DNA of 64,000 nt, taken from contig NC_079517.1 of the NCBI RefSeq assembly GCF_000801105.2, forward strand, positions 2,914,001 to 2,978,000. The letters are read 5' to 3'. The notes under the pieces are model-generated. The model was not told where the DNA came from, searched no databases, and saw only the letters and a program-made list of their open reading frames with translations. A program made the translations under genes and the position numbers. Source of the DNA: Raphanus sativus. Its lineage: Eukaryota > Streptophyta > Magnoliopsida > Brassicales > Brassicaceae. Positions 23,000-34,885 of the stretch are shown here, in pieces (position 1 is the first letter of the stretch; each line of letters starts with the position of its first letter).

Positions 23000-24870
23000 T
23001 TAGTTAACATCATTTGTCTCTCTACTCTTGCATACTTCTTCAAGAAGCGAATTCAAATTCTTCCAGGACGAACCAGTCCCTTGAGCCAAAGCTTTTCTAG
23101 CCTTTTCTGCATACTCTTTCACATTCTTTCTCGCAGTCTTCCCCATCTCTCCTTCCATCAACTCTTTAACCTATATTTGTACCAATAATAAAATATCATA
23201 ACTGAAAGCCAACAATATTCATTAAGTTTCATTCAATTTTGTTATATAATACCTTTTGACTAACTTCCTCTCTTGACACGAACCCTTTGAGAGTTCCATC
23301 TTCTGTTTCGATTCTTACTCCGACCTTTAGCTCCTCCACGACTAACTTAGCATTGAGTGGCTGCTCGGCCATCATTGGCCAGGCCAGCAGGGGAATCCCG
23401 GCGCATATACTCTCTTGCGCCGAGTTCCAACCGCAATGGCTTAAAAACCCTTTCACACTTTCATGTTGCAATATCTCCCATTGGTCCACCCAATCTCTAA
23501 CAATCATCCCATGCTGTTTCACTCTCTTCTCGAACCCTAGTTCTCCAGTCATTTCTTCCACGTTCATTCTCGCGACCCACAAGAAGCTTACCTTTATTAT
23601 TAAACAAAATAATGTTCATTGTCAGTCCATTTAATTTATGGATAACGCCCTGTAGTTAATGTCAACTACTTTTATGTTTTCACATTCTAAACTAAATTTT
23701 ATATTGGTGGATACAACTACAGAAATTATTTGCATGGAGTTATGTCGAACAGTTTGATACAACAACTTACATTTATATTCAATTCTACTAAATATCCCAA
23801 TCCAATAAGACCCCCAATATTATTTGCATGGAGTTATGTCGAACAGTTTGAAAAGTACAGTTTATGGAGTTTCAATGATTTTAATACATTTTTTTTACTA
23901 TTTTACATACCTTTGAATCTTCCAAGCCTAAGGCTATTTCCTTGAGCTGCTCGTTCGATATCTCAGCCTGCGTTCCAAAGGCCACGTACAAAACCGGACA
24001 TCTTTCCTCTCGCTTCCGGTCCAACCATACAATCCAACTCGGTTTAACACCTTCCGGTTTAAGAGGATTTACCAAGCACAATGGCCCAACACACCACGGC
24101 TTGGGCTCACCCTTACAACCTAGCCGGTAGTCAACGAACGTTGACTCCAGCTCGTAAAAACTGTTTACTATAACTCCACGGCTCTTCGCAGTAGACATTA
24201 ATTGGTCAATGAGTAAATCGAACTCTGGACCGGATTGATCCGGTTCGGTACAAACCGGGTCGAAGTCGCACTTCTTAACCCGGATCCACGGGAAATCCGG
24301 TACAGTAACCGGTTCGGTATCGGATTTAACAATTCCCGGTTTAGTAAAGAGTTGGTGTACGGAGATGGATTTGTAGAGAGCCGGTGCGTAGGAGTTCATG
24401 CCGAAGAAGGCGAGTCTCGGGATCTGGAACTTAGCGGCGGAGTCCAGTGTCCACCATAGGAATCCATCGGAGACCATGAACGTGACTCGTGGAAGATTCT
24501 TGAGCGTTTCTTCGAAGAGAGGCTGGAGAGATTTGGTCGCACGCGTGAAAGGCACGTAGAGCGACATGGAAGGGAGCTTGTCGGTGCTTTCGACGCCGGG
24601 AGGGATTCCGGCGATGTTTTCCGGGAAAGGGAGGGAGATTATTTTGATGGTTGGTGTGGCGTCGGAGAGGAAGTTTGAGACGAAAGGTTGGTTTTGTGGG
24701 GTGGTGAAGATGGTGATGGACATGGATGGCTCTTCGCCGTCGTTGGAGGAGGAGATGACACGGCGGTGACGGAGGAGGAGACGGGCGAATTGGAGGAGAG
24801 GGATGGTGTGACCCTTTGACATGTAAGGGAAGAGAACCACATGATGAGGAGGTAATGGTGAAACTGACAT
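23000..24870 (-). CDS. family 1 UDP-glycosyltransferase, UGT90A type
   Basis: Three exons in coding order: 23911-24870, 23253-23591, 23000-23170; all in phase 0, giving 489 aa. The enzyme transfers a sugar from a UDP-sugar to a small lipophilic acceptor in the cytosol; the acceptor cannot be read from sequence. The catalytic His is probably His21 in FPYMSKGH. The 44-residue PSPG donor-binding box runs from W354 to Q397 and includes HCGWNSAQESICAG; the last residue is Gln, as expected for UDP-glucose preference. The protein resembles A. thaliana UGT90A1, and its place next to CNGC18 fits At5g14860. The start MSVSPLPPHHVV was preferred over an in-frame ATG 33 bases upstream because the family begins this way. 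Intron 1 contains a duplicated 33-bp segment. Confidence 0.9.
23725..23851. repeat. 33-bp direct repeat in UGT intron 1
   Basis: Identical copies at 23725-23757 and 23819-23851 (begin ATTATTTGCATGGAGTTATG) are 94 bp apart inside the first intron of the glycosyltransferase gene. Confidence 0.9.
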
Positions 24871-26498
24871 GCTTGTGTGTGTTTCTTCACATTGTTTTCG
24901 CAAGACTTTATTTATAGGTCGAGATTTACTTAAATTTCTTTTTGTTTAATGAGTTTCACTTAATTTTTGTTTATAGAATGAGATCATTGTTTGTTGACTT
25001 GATGGTTCCAAAGAAGTAAAGTACTTGTAGTCTAGAGTGGCATACAGAACATTTGAAAATATGTGGCTTTGTTCAAAAAAATGTGGCTTTTATGTAAATT
25101 TTAGCCAATGATAAAAGGTAACAAATCGAACTAAATATCATTCAAATACTTAAAATTATTAATATGGTAAAAATCGTGGTTGTAGGAGAAAAAGAATAAG
25201 AGATTATTAATGTTATTGGCCCCAAAATATAGTCAAGTAAAAAAGATATTTTGTCTAAGAAAAAAAAGATCACACAGAATAAAAAGTAGGTCAACATTAA
25301 TTCGAGAAAGATCACAAACACACAATAGCAGACTAGATCTAATCGTTCGTCTCTCTTTGATGGTAAACATATGACATACATATAAAAGATATGGAATGGA
25401 GCCATGAAGTCAAGAAAATGAGCATAAAAATTATACGTTTACCAGTAGTAAACTTTAACTACTAAAGGAAATATTGAAAGTTTCGACCTAGTTAACATAT
25501 TTTAATGATTTGTGCCAATGATCTTGTTCAAGTGTAGTCGTATTTGATCTGTGATATATTTATTTCTGCAAACCTTTTGTTTTCTTTCATTTAATTATCC
25601 ACGCATGCCGGTATGCAGTTTGTTACAGCCTTTAGACATGTGTTTTGTATCAGTTTCTTTGGTAAGTAACGTCGATAATCCGTCCATAGGGTGATAATTA
25701 GTTAACTTTGAATAACAAGAGAAACTTGTGTTTACGTTGCAAAATAAATACACACGTGTTTGAAAGGGTGGCATATGTCAGCATGTGATATAATGCTAAT
25801 AATATCATGAATGCATGATCCATGGATAATGGATTCATGAAAAGGTGAGGCGTTATAGACCCAGTTTTGTAATAAAAGCCATCTTCGTGAGTCGTATTAG
25901 GCCATATATCTTTCTTTTAAACAGGAATCTGTTAAGAAAAAGAAACAAGTAGACTAAACTTTTCGCAAAAAACGTTACGCGATTTTTGTTGTATACACAT
26001 TTATATTCCTTTCTAGAAGCTAATTGTTGTCACGCGTCATGAAGGAATTACTACATCATTATTAATTTAGGAATTCAAGTACAGGTCAACTCATTTATTT
26101 ATGGGGCCCTTTATTTATTCAAGTATTCAACAATACTGCATCTATGAAAATTTAAGCTGGTAATGAAATATTTGTAATGACGTTTAACTGATTTCTATAT
26201 GTAGCATTGTAGTGTCGTAACAAACATTTTACTGATATCAGATGCAAGAAAACATTCGGCTACTTAACAATGCAAAATATTCGACATTTGCAAAATATTG
26301 GTATAGCTTTGCAAGGATTTTGTCATATAAGCGGGCCGTTTATAAGAGCGGTATACTTTTGTTCTATTGGGCTTTGCTAAACCAATGAGCCACGTGATCT
26401 GCACGTGTGCACACTACAACACTGATCACCTGAGCAATAAGATTTATCATCACTCAACTCAAACCTAAATCGTTAATCCATAATTTTTTTATTTTGCG
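24871..26498. other. divergent promoter region between UGT and P5CR
   Basis: About 1.6 kb of AT-rich DNA without a supported coding region. It carries both promoters. In A. thaliana several further loci (At5g14810-At5g14850, from memory) are numbered between these neighbours; no trace of them is visible here. Confidence 0.55.
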
Positions 26499-28024
26499 AT
26501 GGAGACACTTCCAATCTCCGCGGAGAGCTTCAAGGTAGGGTTCATCGGAGCTGGAAAGATGGCGGAGAGTATAGCCAGAGGCGTGGTCGCCTCCGGGATG
26601 CTTCCTCCGAATCGTATCTCCACCGCCGTCCACTCGAATCTGAATCGCCGTCAAGTCTTCGAGTCCTTTGGCGTCAATGTCTTCTCCAGTAGCGAAGAAG
26701 TAAGTTTGCTCTTCTTTCTCTTTACCTTTACTTAGGTGTATGTCTTAGATAGAGAGGAAGCTAGAGATTTTTTTTTCATCAGGAGTAAGTAACATTCCGA
26801 TGTTGAAAAATTTGGCAGGTCGTTAAAGAAAGTGACGTTGTGATCTTCTCTGTGAAACCTCAAGTTGGTATGTGTTCTATTGAATCACAATCGAATACAA
26901 AGTATATATATAGTTGAGATCTACAAAAGCTGTACTCTGTCTTATGCAGTTAAGAAGGCCATCACGGAAGTAAGGTCAACGCTGACCAAGGATAAGGTTC
27001 TTGTTTCGGTTGCAGCGGGGATCAAGTTGAAAGATCTTCAGGTTGGCATATTTGTAGAGAAAAGGAGTATACATTGTCAGAGAGATATGTTAGTACAGCA
27101 AGTTCATCAGTCCTGAACCATAAGCTCTATGGTTCTATCACTCTATCGATCAGTGTCATTTTTTTTTTGTATCAAACATGCTCCGTTTGAATTAAAAGCT
27201 TAAAGGGGTCTCCTTTTGTTTCTCTTAATGCTAGGAATGGTCTGGTCAAGATCGATTCATAAGGGTGATGCCTAATACACCAGCTGCAGTTGGCGAGGCA
27301 GCTTCAGGTAGTTACTCTTGAGAGTCCTCTATTTCTGATTTCCTTTCTCCTTTAAAACCATCAAATGCTTACAGATGCTGAACATTTGTCTTATGTGAAA
27401 TAGTAATGAGCCTTGGAACAGCAGCTACAGAAGAAGATGGAGCACTTGTTGCTAAGTTGTTTGGCTCGGTGGGGAAGATATTAAGGGCCGATGAGAAAAT
27501 GTTTGATGCTGTCACTGGTCTTAGGTACGCAACGGTTTTTTGAATGCTTAAGTTATTAAGTAACTAATCATGTTACCATCTGAATTTTTGTTACAGTGGA
27601 AGTGGACCAGCGTACATATTCTTAGCAATTGAAGCTTTAGCTGATGGAGGAGTAGCTGCTGGTTTACCCCGAGAACTCGCATTGGGTTTAGCTTCACAGA
27701 CGGTCAGTGAACCCGACCCATACAACTTCTCTATTCTTTTTTTGGTTTGTTTGTTTGTTGTGTGGTATTGAATAACCGAAACTTAAAAGAGAAACCTGAG
27801 CTGTGTTTGTTCTTTTAATGTGCTATCTCTGGCAGGTTCTTGGAGCTGCAACAATGGTAAGCAAAACCGGGAAGCATCCTGGTGTGTTGAAAGATGATGT
27901 TACTTCACCAGGCGGGACTACAATAGCTGGAGTTCATGAACTGGAGAAAGGTTCTTTCCGTGCAACGCTTATGAATGCTGTTGTTGCAGCAGCTAATCGA
28001 AGCCGCGAGCTCTCACAGAGCTAA
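26499..28024 (+). CDS. P5CR: pyrroline-5-carboxylate reductase
   Basis: Seven exons: 26499-26699, 26819-26867, 26950-27041, 27235-27307, 27404-27524, 27597-27702, 27836-28024; phases close exactly to 276 aa, the same length as A. thaliana P5CR (At5g14800). It catalyses the last step of proline synthesis, NADPH-dependent reduction of 1-pyrroline-5-carboxylate. The Rossmann motif [16 protein letters not shown] is at residues 14-29. [27 protein letters not shown] and the dimerisation/active-site segment [20 protein letters not shown] precede the family signature [18 protein letters not shown] near the C-terminus. No transit peptide is evident, which fits a mainly cytosolic enzyme. It converges with the ARM-repeat gene on the other strand. 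Confidence 0.97.
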
Positions 28025-28506
28025 ATGACATAAAAAGAGAGTTGCTACTATTATTTCACCTCACAGATTCTTTCATCACAATAAGGGGTTATGATATTAC
28101 TTTGGTAGGTGTGGAGACTATTTATCTTGACTCTGTATTGGTTCAGATCTCAGCTACGTTGTTATCATTCTTATATCTAATAAAAACTTCATATATCTGA
28201 GTGTTGGGTATTAATCAACCAATTTGCATTAAACGAAAAGACTAGGACTATCTTACCAAATCTTGATATAGATATATACACAGAAAAATGAATTAAAAAG
28301 AAGAAAATAGCTGATGAAGACTGAAGAGAAAAAAACTCCCAAAAAGAAAAAAGAAATTTAACCAAGATTTTGATAACCGGTTTTTACTCTCTTTTTCAAT
28401 CCATAATTTGCCAATTTGGTGGGTCACGGCCGGAGAATACCATGTAACCGTATGATCCGTAGCAGACAGTTTAAAAAGACAATCCAAAAAAAGTAGTAGA
28501 GAAGGC

Positions 28507-29937
28507 TTATAACTGTGATGAAGAAGATGAACCTGTAGTAACCAAACCCTCCCGAGTAGTCACCGCCACAGCATTTGTGACACGAAGAACGGCTTGTGCG
28601 CTTAGAGCCGACAGCTTTGACTGGCAGAAGATCTCCCAAGTAATTGACTCTGCCTCTGGGGTTTGCTCTTCCTCTTGCGATGGTGATGATGATGACGCAG
28701 TCTCAGGTTTGATGAGAGGATGAGCATTTTTATACACGGTCTGAAGTTCCAGTAGGACGGCCCGTGCAGCCTCGCGGGACTCAGGGAGCTGATCACTAAG
28801 CTGAGACGCGGCCGCCTGAACTAGTTTGTCGATTCCATATTCTTTAATACCTTCAACGCCCTGTAAATATGTAATATCATAGCGCAAGGAGTTGTTGGAA
28901 TTGTTACATAACAAGTTAAGGGATCTTTATGGAAAGAACAGAAGTTGAACTTGTATTACCAGTCGGGGTACACTTCGGGAAAAGCATAATGACGCTTTTG
29001 CGCGGATCCGAGGATTCCTGTTCTTGAGACAAGGCTGCAGCTTTGGTAATAGCAAAGTTGGGGAAACGTAGCTTGTCATTGATGTTAAAGCTTTGTCTGC
29101 TGCCTCGCAGACAAACCTTTTGTCTTGGGATGATTTGAGGAGGAGTTGAGTAAGCTGAGAGCATTAATGTATGAAACGTTATCAGAACAAAGTAAAGTTC
29201 CATCAACGTACGTACACAGTGAAAGAGAGTAAGAAAAAGACAAAAAGAGTTACCAGAGAATCCAACAGATCTGTTATATGGTCGTTATATGCACTGAAGA
29301 TGTCCGCAGATGTCATGCAAGCGGTTTTGCATACGGCGCTTCTAGGATTTTTCAGCGATTTCACGACGAGTGGGATCACTTTTTCGCTGTTTAAGAATTT
29401 ATCATATGTCAGATGAGACTTCCAGTTTTTCAATCTACTTTTAAGAGATGATAAAGAGAAGATGGCTTACAGCAGATGCAGCATTGCTTCCTTGTGGAAT
29501 AAAGAAAGGCGACGAACATTATTAAGAGCGTCACAGACTGATATCCAATCCTTGGAGTCAAGACCAGCTAGGACCGACTGAAAAAAAAAATGAGACCAAA
29601 CTGATTAGCCTTGCTAAAAAGCATATTGGATGTAACAGTTTCATCAGAGTTATGGACAAACGATTGTACTGACGCTAATGGGGGGGGGTTAATATAACGA
29701 TAACACAGAAACACAAAACAGGAAAGATACCTGGAGAAGAGAATCAGCATCGTCAACATTATTCAAGTTCTCGGACTCAATATATTCAACTTCCACAATA
29801 GCTATCTCTGCCTCGGGGTTCTCTGTTTCTACAACACTGGGATTCAAAACCACAGAGCTTGGTAATGGTCTATCTTCAGATTTTCCATTCAATTTCCCAA
29901 CGCAAGGCTTAGTTAAGCTTGCTTTACATTCACTCAT
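28507..29937 (-). CDS. ARM-repeat superfamily protein
   Basis: Five exons in coding order: 29731-29937, 29471-29577, 29254-29386, 28960-29154, 28507-28860; phases close to 331 aa. The N-terminus (MSECKASLTKPCVGKLNG) is polar and acidic. Helical repeats follow: LDSKDWISVCDALNNVRRLS, LVVKSLKNPRSAVCKTACMT, LLKSSQDKRFVCEAADKAL and CLKNRNPRIRAKASLC, then GVEGIKEYGIDKLVQAAASQ and a Ser/Glu-rich tail ending SSSSSQL. This TOG/HEAT-like arrangement matches the ARM-repeat protein at At5g14790 (from memory); related proteins bind microtubules, but I infer no specific role. The frame upstream of the chosen ATG crosses a probable acceptor at about 30007, suggesting an intron in the 5' UTR. Confidence 0.88.
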
Positions 29938-32211
29938 CTTCTCAGATACAGGAAGAGAACTCAAATCTTGTAAAGTATTAGTGGCCACATACGTGAAGAC
30001 AGTTACCTGCGTCAAGAACTAGAAATAAGTCACCCATCGAAAAAAGAAATAACAGTGATTCGACTGCAAGAAGAAAGGGCTATGATCAAGTAGATGAAGA
30101 TCAAAATCATAACCTACATTGACTTCACAGTCTAGACGGTATTGAATTTTCGTAATACTGACACTAAAGTGAGAGACTCAAATCCGTTTCTAGGTCCTTC
30201 GAAATCAAACTACTCTCACAGATCTTGATGAGTTCCAAGTATATAAAGGAGTTTGAAGCAGCCACCAGAAAAACATCATACTAAGAAGAAAACTAGGTAA
30301 CTCTACTTGTCAACTTCAACAGGAAAAAAAAGGGCATAGATCTACATTTCGAACCAAATTTAACAATCACAGCAGCAAACACCAGGATCTCACTCGATAC
30401 ACTCTCCGGAGAGTCCTCGCGATACCAAATCCTAGAAGTTTTCTAGTTCCAGAGAAAAATACGCATATGAATAACTACCTATACTAGTTCTAAGGTTTGC
30501 ATTATGCGTTTACCGAAAACGGGGACAGTTTACCGGCGAATCAAGCAGTGGCAGCCTCTGAGTAGGAAAACTGACGGCGGAGCAGCGAAACGCCGTGGAC
30601 ACGAATATCGCCGACCTTAGATATCTAAAATTAAGGAAATGAAATTTGAACTGCGAGAAAACGAGTGAGAGAGAGAAAGAGAGACGTCTTTATTTGTTGA
30701 AGACGACTAATTATTAATATGGTGAGCTTTTAAGCGACGTCGTATTCTCATGATGTGGCTCGATGCGGTGTCGTATAAGTGATTGCATCGCGGTTGAAAT
30801 TGATGTTTTTTTTTCACGTATATTACTCCCCAAAATTTCCTCTCGACTGAATATATTATTTCCAAATAAAATTCACTTTCTCTTTTTTTTTGGGTCGATT
30901 TTGTTTTATACTTTAGCGATTATTATGTTTATTTTGTTTGATTATATTTTCTTTATAATGACATTCCAGCGCCAAAAACATTCTTGTCAACTGTCGACTA
31001 GTCGCTGTGAATCTACTAATTTAGCATAATCTCTTAGTAATGGTTTTCATCCAGCAATGTTCTCTAATTTTTACCTTTTATCATGAATGTTTTTTTTTCT
31101 AAAAGTTTTATCATGAATGTTGATAACGATGACTTTAAATATCTACATTTTTGGTGAATAGAACAAGATATGGTTGGTCTAGGAGCACTGAATCATAAAT
31201 TATACTTCTTTAGTGAATAGAACAAGATATGGTTGGTCAGAAACATGCATATAATAATCAGCTTGAATCATTTGTAAGATTGGAGTTTTGACGAGTGAAA
31301 ATAGTGTGTGGTCTTAGGTTTAAGTTGATAAAGAAAAAGTTTATATATAGCAAAGTTTTGTAACGAGATAACTTTCGGATAATGCTGTCTTTTTAATTGT
31401 ATGTTAACACTGTCATGAAATTTGGTATCTAGAGTTATCAAATAAACAATGATTACGAGATATATGTAATTTCAATGCAACTTTAATTCTTAAAAAAATA
31501 AGACAATGATGATGATGATGATGAGAAAATGAAAAGCATTTCTTTACTCAACATTTTCTTATTCAATCATTAGAGACTTATAATACTATGTTTTGTTCGT
31601 TTAATGATTGTGATTGTGCATATCTTTTGATAAAAAATTGTCACCATTCCGGTTGAGTTTATGAATCAAAAACTAATCAAAAGATTCAAAACATCCATCG
31701 AACTCTCTACTCTCTCCATCAAGAGAAAATGAAAACAATATAATAACAAGTTTTAATACCCATAATATTGATTGATATAGTTGTCGATAAAAATTAAATA
31801 TTAGTACAAACATGGATGGACCCACGCTCTACAACATTATACAAATGTTGTCGTAATAGCCTAGTTGGATCATCGTCGGTGTGAGTGTGCATAACCAGGT
31901 GTGTGTCAAGCCGGTTCATTTTCGGTTTTAAATTATATCAAAATACTTAAACCAGCCCTCAGTCAATCAAGTTCTAAACCAGCTACAGCAATTCTCGGTT
32001 CAACTCTCAAGATCAAATAGATATGCGCATCATCAAATCCTCATAAGATAGACTCAAGATAAATGTCATGACATAGTAACGTTACATATATGTCTTGTTG
32101 GTTTTATTACAAAGTCTTCAAATGGACAAAGGAGTGGAATTTATTTAATAGACCGTAAGCTTTTGTCCTTCGGATACAACAAGACTTGATTACATAGAGT
32201 TGGAAACAAGC
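29938..32211. other. promoter/5' UTR of the ARM gene and spacer to FDH
   Basis: From 29938 to about 30660 lies the probable leader of the ARM gene, with a likely intron and a CT/GA-rich start near 30670-30690. The rest, to the FDH stop codon, is AT-rich spacer. It includes a 26-bp direct repeat (31154-31179 and 31213-31238, GTGAATAGAACAAGATATGG...) and a short GAT microsatellite near 31506-31526. No supported gene was found. Confidence 0.55.
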
Positions 32212-34346
32212 TTACCTGTACTGAGGAGCAAGTTCACCGTCCTTAACGATGTAGTTCTGAGCAGGGAAGTCTTCTCCCTTAAAATACTTCTCCAACATAT
32301 CTTTCGTCCCCGCCGCATATCGTAGCTGATTGATTAACCAAAGCAGAAAAAAATATATCATTGTTAAGATTCAAAGCACAAGACTCTTGCAGATTACTAG
32401 TGTGACCAAACGACATGTAAACATCTGGATCATATATGATTCGTTTAACATATATATTTACCTGTGCATCAATGGTGGTGCCAGAGATGTGAGGAGTCAT
32501 GGCTTGGTTAGGCATGTAACGCCATGGATGGTCCTTAGGAGCCGGCTGCGGGTCCCACACGTCTCCGCTGTACCCTCCGATGTGTCCGCTCTCCACCGCC
32601 TCAACCACCGCTTGCCTATCCATGATGGCTCCTCTTGCGTTGTTTACAATCAAAACGCCTTTCTTCATTTTCCCTATCAACTCTCTGTTGAACATCCCTC
32701 TGCATGAAAACAAGATCCCATTTGAATCAAATCACACGTAACAAGTCGAAACTCGCGTGTTGTTGTTATATTTTACTTTACCTTGTCTTCTCCGTGAGAG
32801 GGGTGTTGACGACCACAACGTCGCATTTAGGGAGCATCTCACCAAGACTCTCAACATACTTTGCGCCAGTTTCCTTCTCCATCTCGGGTCCCATCTGGAG
32901 CCTGTCGTGGTACAACAAGTTGCACCCGAACGGCTTCAGCCTCTGCAGCAACAGCTTCCCGATCCTACCAGCTCCCACTGTTCCCACCGTCTTGCCTTCC
33001 AGATCGTACGCTCGGTAGGCAATGCCAGCGACGTTCCACTCCCCGTTGACGACTTGGTTGTACCCCGGCACGAAGTTGCGCATGAGGATCAGGATCCTCA
33101 TGAGCTCGTCTTCCGCCACGGAGACAACGTTGCTTCCCGTGACTTCAGCCACCGTCAGACCAGCAGCTGCAGCAGCCTGCAGATCGATGTGGTCGGATCC
33201 GATACCGGCTGTGAGGAGAAGCTGAAGGTTCTTGGCCTTCTTGATTCTTTCGGCAGTGACGTAAGCCGGGTGGAAGGGGGTGGATATTAGGACGTGAAGG
33301 TCAGGGATATGCTTCTCCAGTTCTGCCAATCATAAAAAATATAGCATAAGCGAGACACCATATAGATTTTTGTGTTAATCATTATAAACTATTTGAATGA
33401 ATCATTACCGCAGTCTGGACCTTCTTTGTCGTCAGTGACAATGTAGTGGTGTCCCTGTGACTCTAGCCAGCTGCGGATTCCTAAAGCATTCTCGACGCAG
33501 CCAAGAAAGTTAGGATTCTTTGTAGCGTATTCGTTGGCTTTGTAGAAAACTCCAACGATCTTTTTGCTATCACCAGAAGAAGCCTGTTTCATACGCAGTT
33601 CATAAAGCTATTTAACATGTAACTTGTACATATAAATACACCCATTTCAGAGATGAAAAATGCATAAAAAGTAAAAGCTCTGAAAGCATCAAAAAGAGAC
33701 CACTCGATTAGTAAACTAATCAAAGCCCAAACTCTTTTTATTTTTGGCAAAGCCTAAACTCTTAATAAGATGGTTTAGAGAGGCCCAAAACATAAGATTG
33801 ACAAGTCAAACATCCTGCCGTTTATTAATATCAAGAAAGGGACACCTTGTAGTTTTTTCGTTTCCAAGGGAAAATCTAATAACTGGCTAATAATAATCAG
33901 ACCGGACCGTTGTACTTTCCCAATGTTCGTAACACGTTACAGTCATGCACGGGTCTCTGATCACATCCACCACAACACGGGTTCTTTAACACCAAAGCTT
34001 TTAAACTTAATCAATTTTAGTGAAATAGTAGATCTGAAAGCTCTTGCTACAAAGGCTTAATAGCATCAGAAACCGTGAAAGGATCAAACAAAAGAAGACA
34101 GATCAACTTTTAAATCAAAAGCAATTTCAACACAAAACTCTTGAGAAAACTACAATTGAGCACGATTTTCTCTGCAAGTCACTTAACGACCAACTTTTAA
34201 CACTTAATAGCATCAGAAACCGTGAAAGGATTAAAAAAGAAGAGATCTAAGGACTAAGGTTTTTTTCCTCTTACATGTAAATGACGTGATAAGAAGCCTG
34301 AAGAATTAGAGGAAACGCACGCTCTTATAGCTGCTCGCATCGCCAT
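32212..34346 (-). CDS. FDH: NAD-dependent formate dehydrogenase, mitochondrial
   Basis: Five exons in coding order: 34275-34346, 33409-33583, 32782-33322, 32462-32699, 32212-32325; phases close to 379 aa (A. thaliana FDH, At5g14780, 384 aa). It oxidises formate to CO2 with reduction of NAD+. The first ~24 residues ([20 protein letters not shown]...) are Arg/Ser-rich and fit a mitochondrial targeting peptide; mature similarity begins [20 protein letters not shown]. Family residues are present: Asn165 in RNFVPGYNQ, the nucleotide loop GAGRIG (199-204), catalytic Arg in [11 protein letters not shown] and catalytic His in MTPHISGTT. The C-terminus is [10 protein letters not shown]. The upstream frame stays open for 42 codons, but [10 protein letters not shown] is the family start. 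It is divergent from the PPR gene, about 540 bp between ATGs. Confidence 0.96.
34056..34231. repeat. 29-bp direct repeat in FDH intron 1
   Basis: Identical copies at 34056-34084 and 34203-34231 (begin CTTAATAGCATCAGAAACCG) are 147 bp apart in the first intron. A further ATCAACTTTTAA/ACCAACTTTTAA similarity lies between them. Confidence 0.9.
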
Positions 34347-34885
34347 TACCTCAGATCTAGAGTTCAAAGGAGATTCTCTACTTCCTTCCGATAAATATTT
34401 TTTTTGTCGAATCCACTTCTCTGAGAAAGAAGAAGAAGACAGAGTATATATTAGCATACGATGAAAGTTCACACACGCACCTGAACAAACTCGTCTTTAT
34501 CTCCAAACCACCCACAGTATGCCACGTGGCAAATAGGACAAATCCGACGGCTACGGATGCGTAATTTGTAGATTCTGTTTTGGATAAGTGATCAATCGTC
34601 GCATTATTGATTGATTTAATAACGTACGCAAAATACTAAAGGCCCATATAGAGGCCTGGTTACAATGGTTTCGACTTTCGAGTGTTTTAAGAGGGTTTTT
34701 AGTTAACGGGACTCTAAAACGGTGCCGTTACGCTTCTCGTCGTCGTCGCGCTTCGAAAACTCTCTCTCCCCGTTGGGTTCAGGTTTAGGTGGAAAACGAT
34801 GCGTCGTCGTCGTCTTCACAAGCCGACGCCGCCATGAGAGCATTGGAGATTTAGATGAACTCCAATCCTCTCTCTTCTTCTGACG
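34347..34885. promoter_or_regulatory. bidirectional FDH/PPR promoter region with two upstream ORFs before the PPR start
   Basis: This 539-bp interval separates two divergent start codons. On the plus strand, ATG at 34834 opens a 6-codon frame ending TAG at 34852-34854. Immediately after it, ATG at 34855 opens a 27-codon frame that runs to a TAA at 34936-34938, past and out of frame with the PPR ATG at 34886. Confidence 0.55.

Noticed and set aside
32757..33290. 177-codon plus-strand open frame
   Set aside because: Antisense shadow of FDH exon 3, which has full family similarity on the minus strand.
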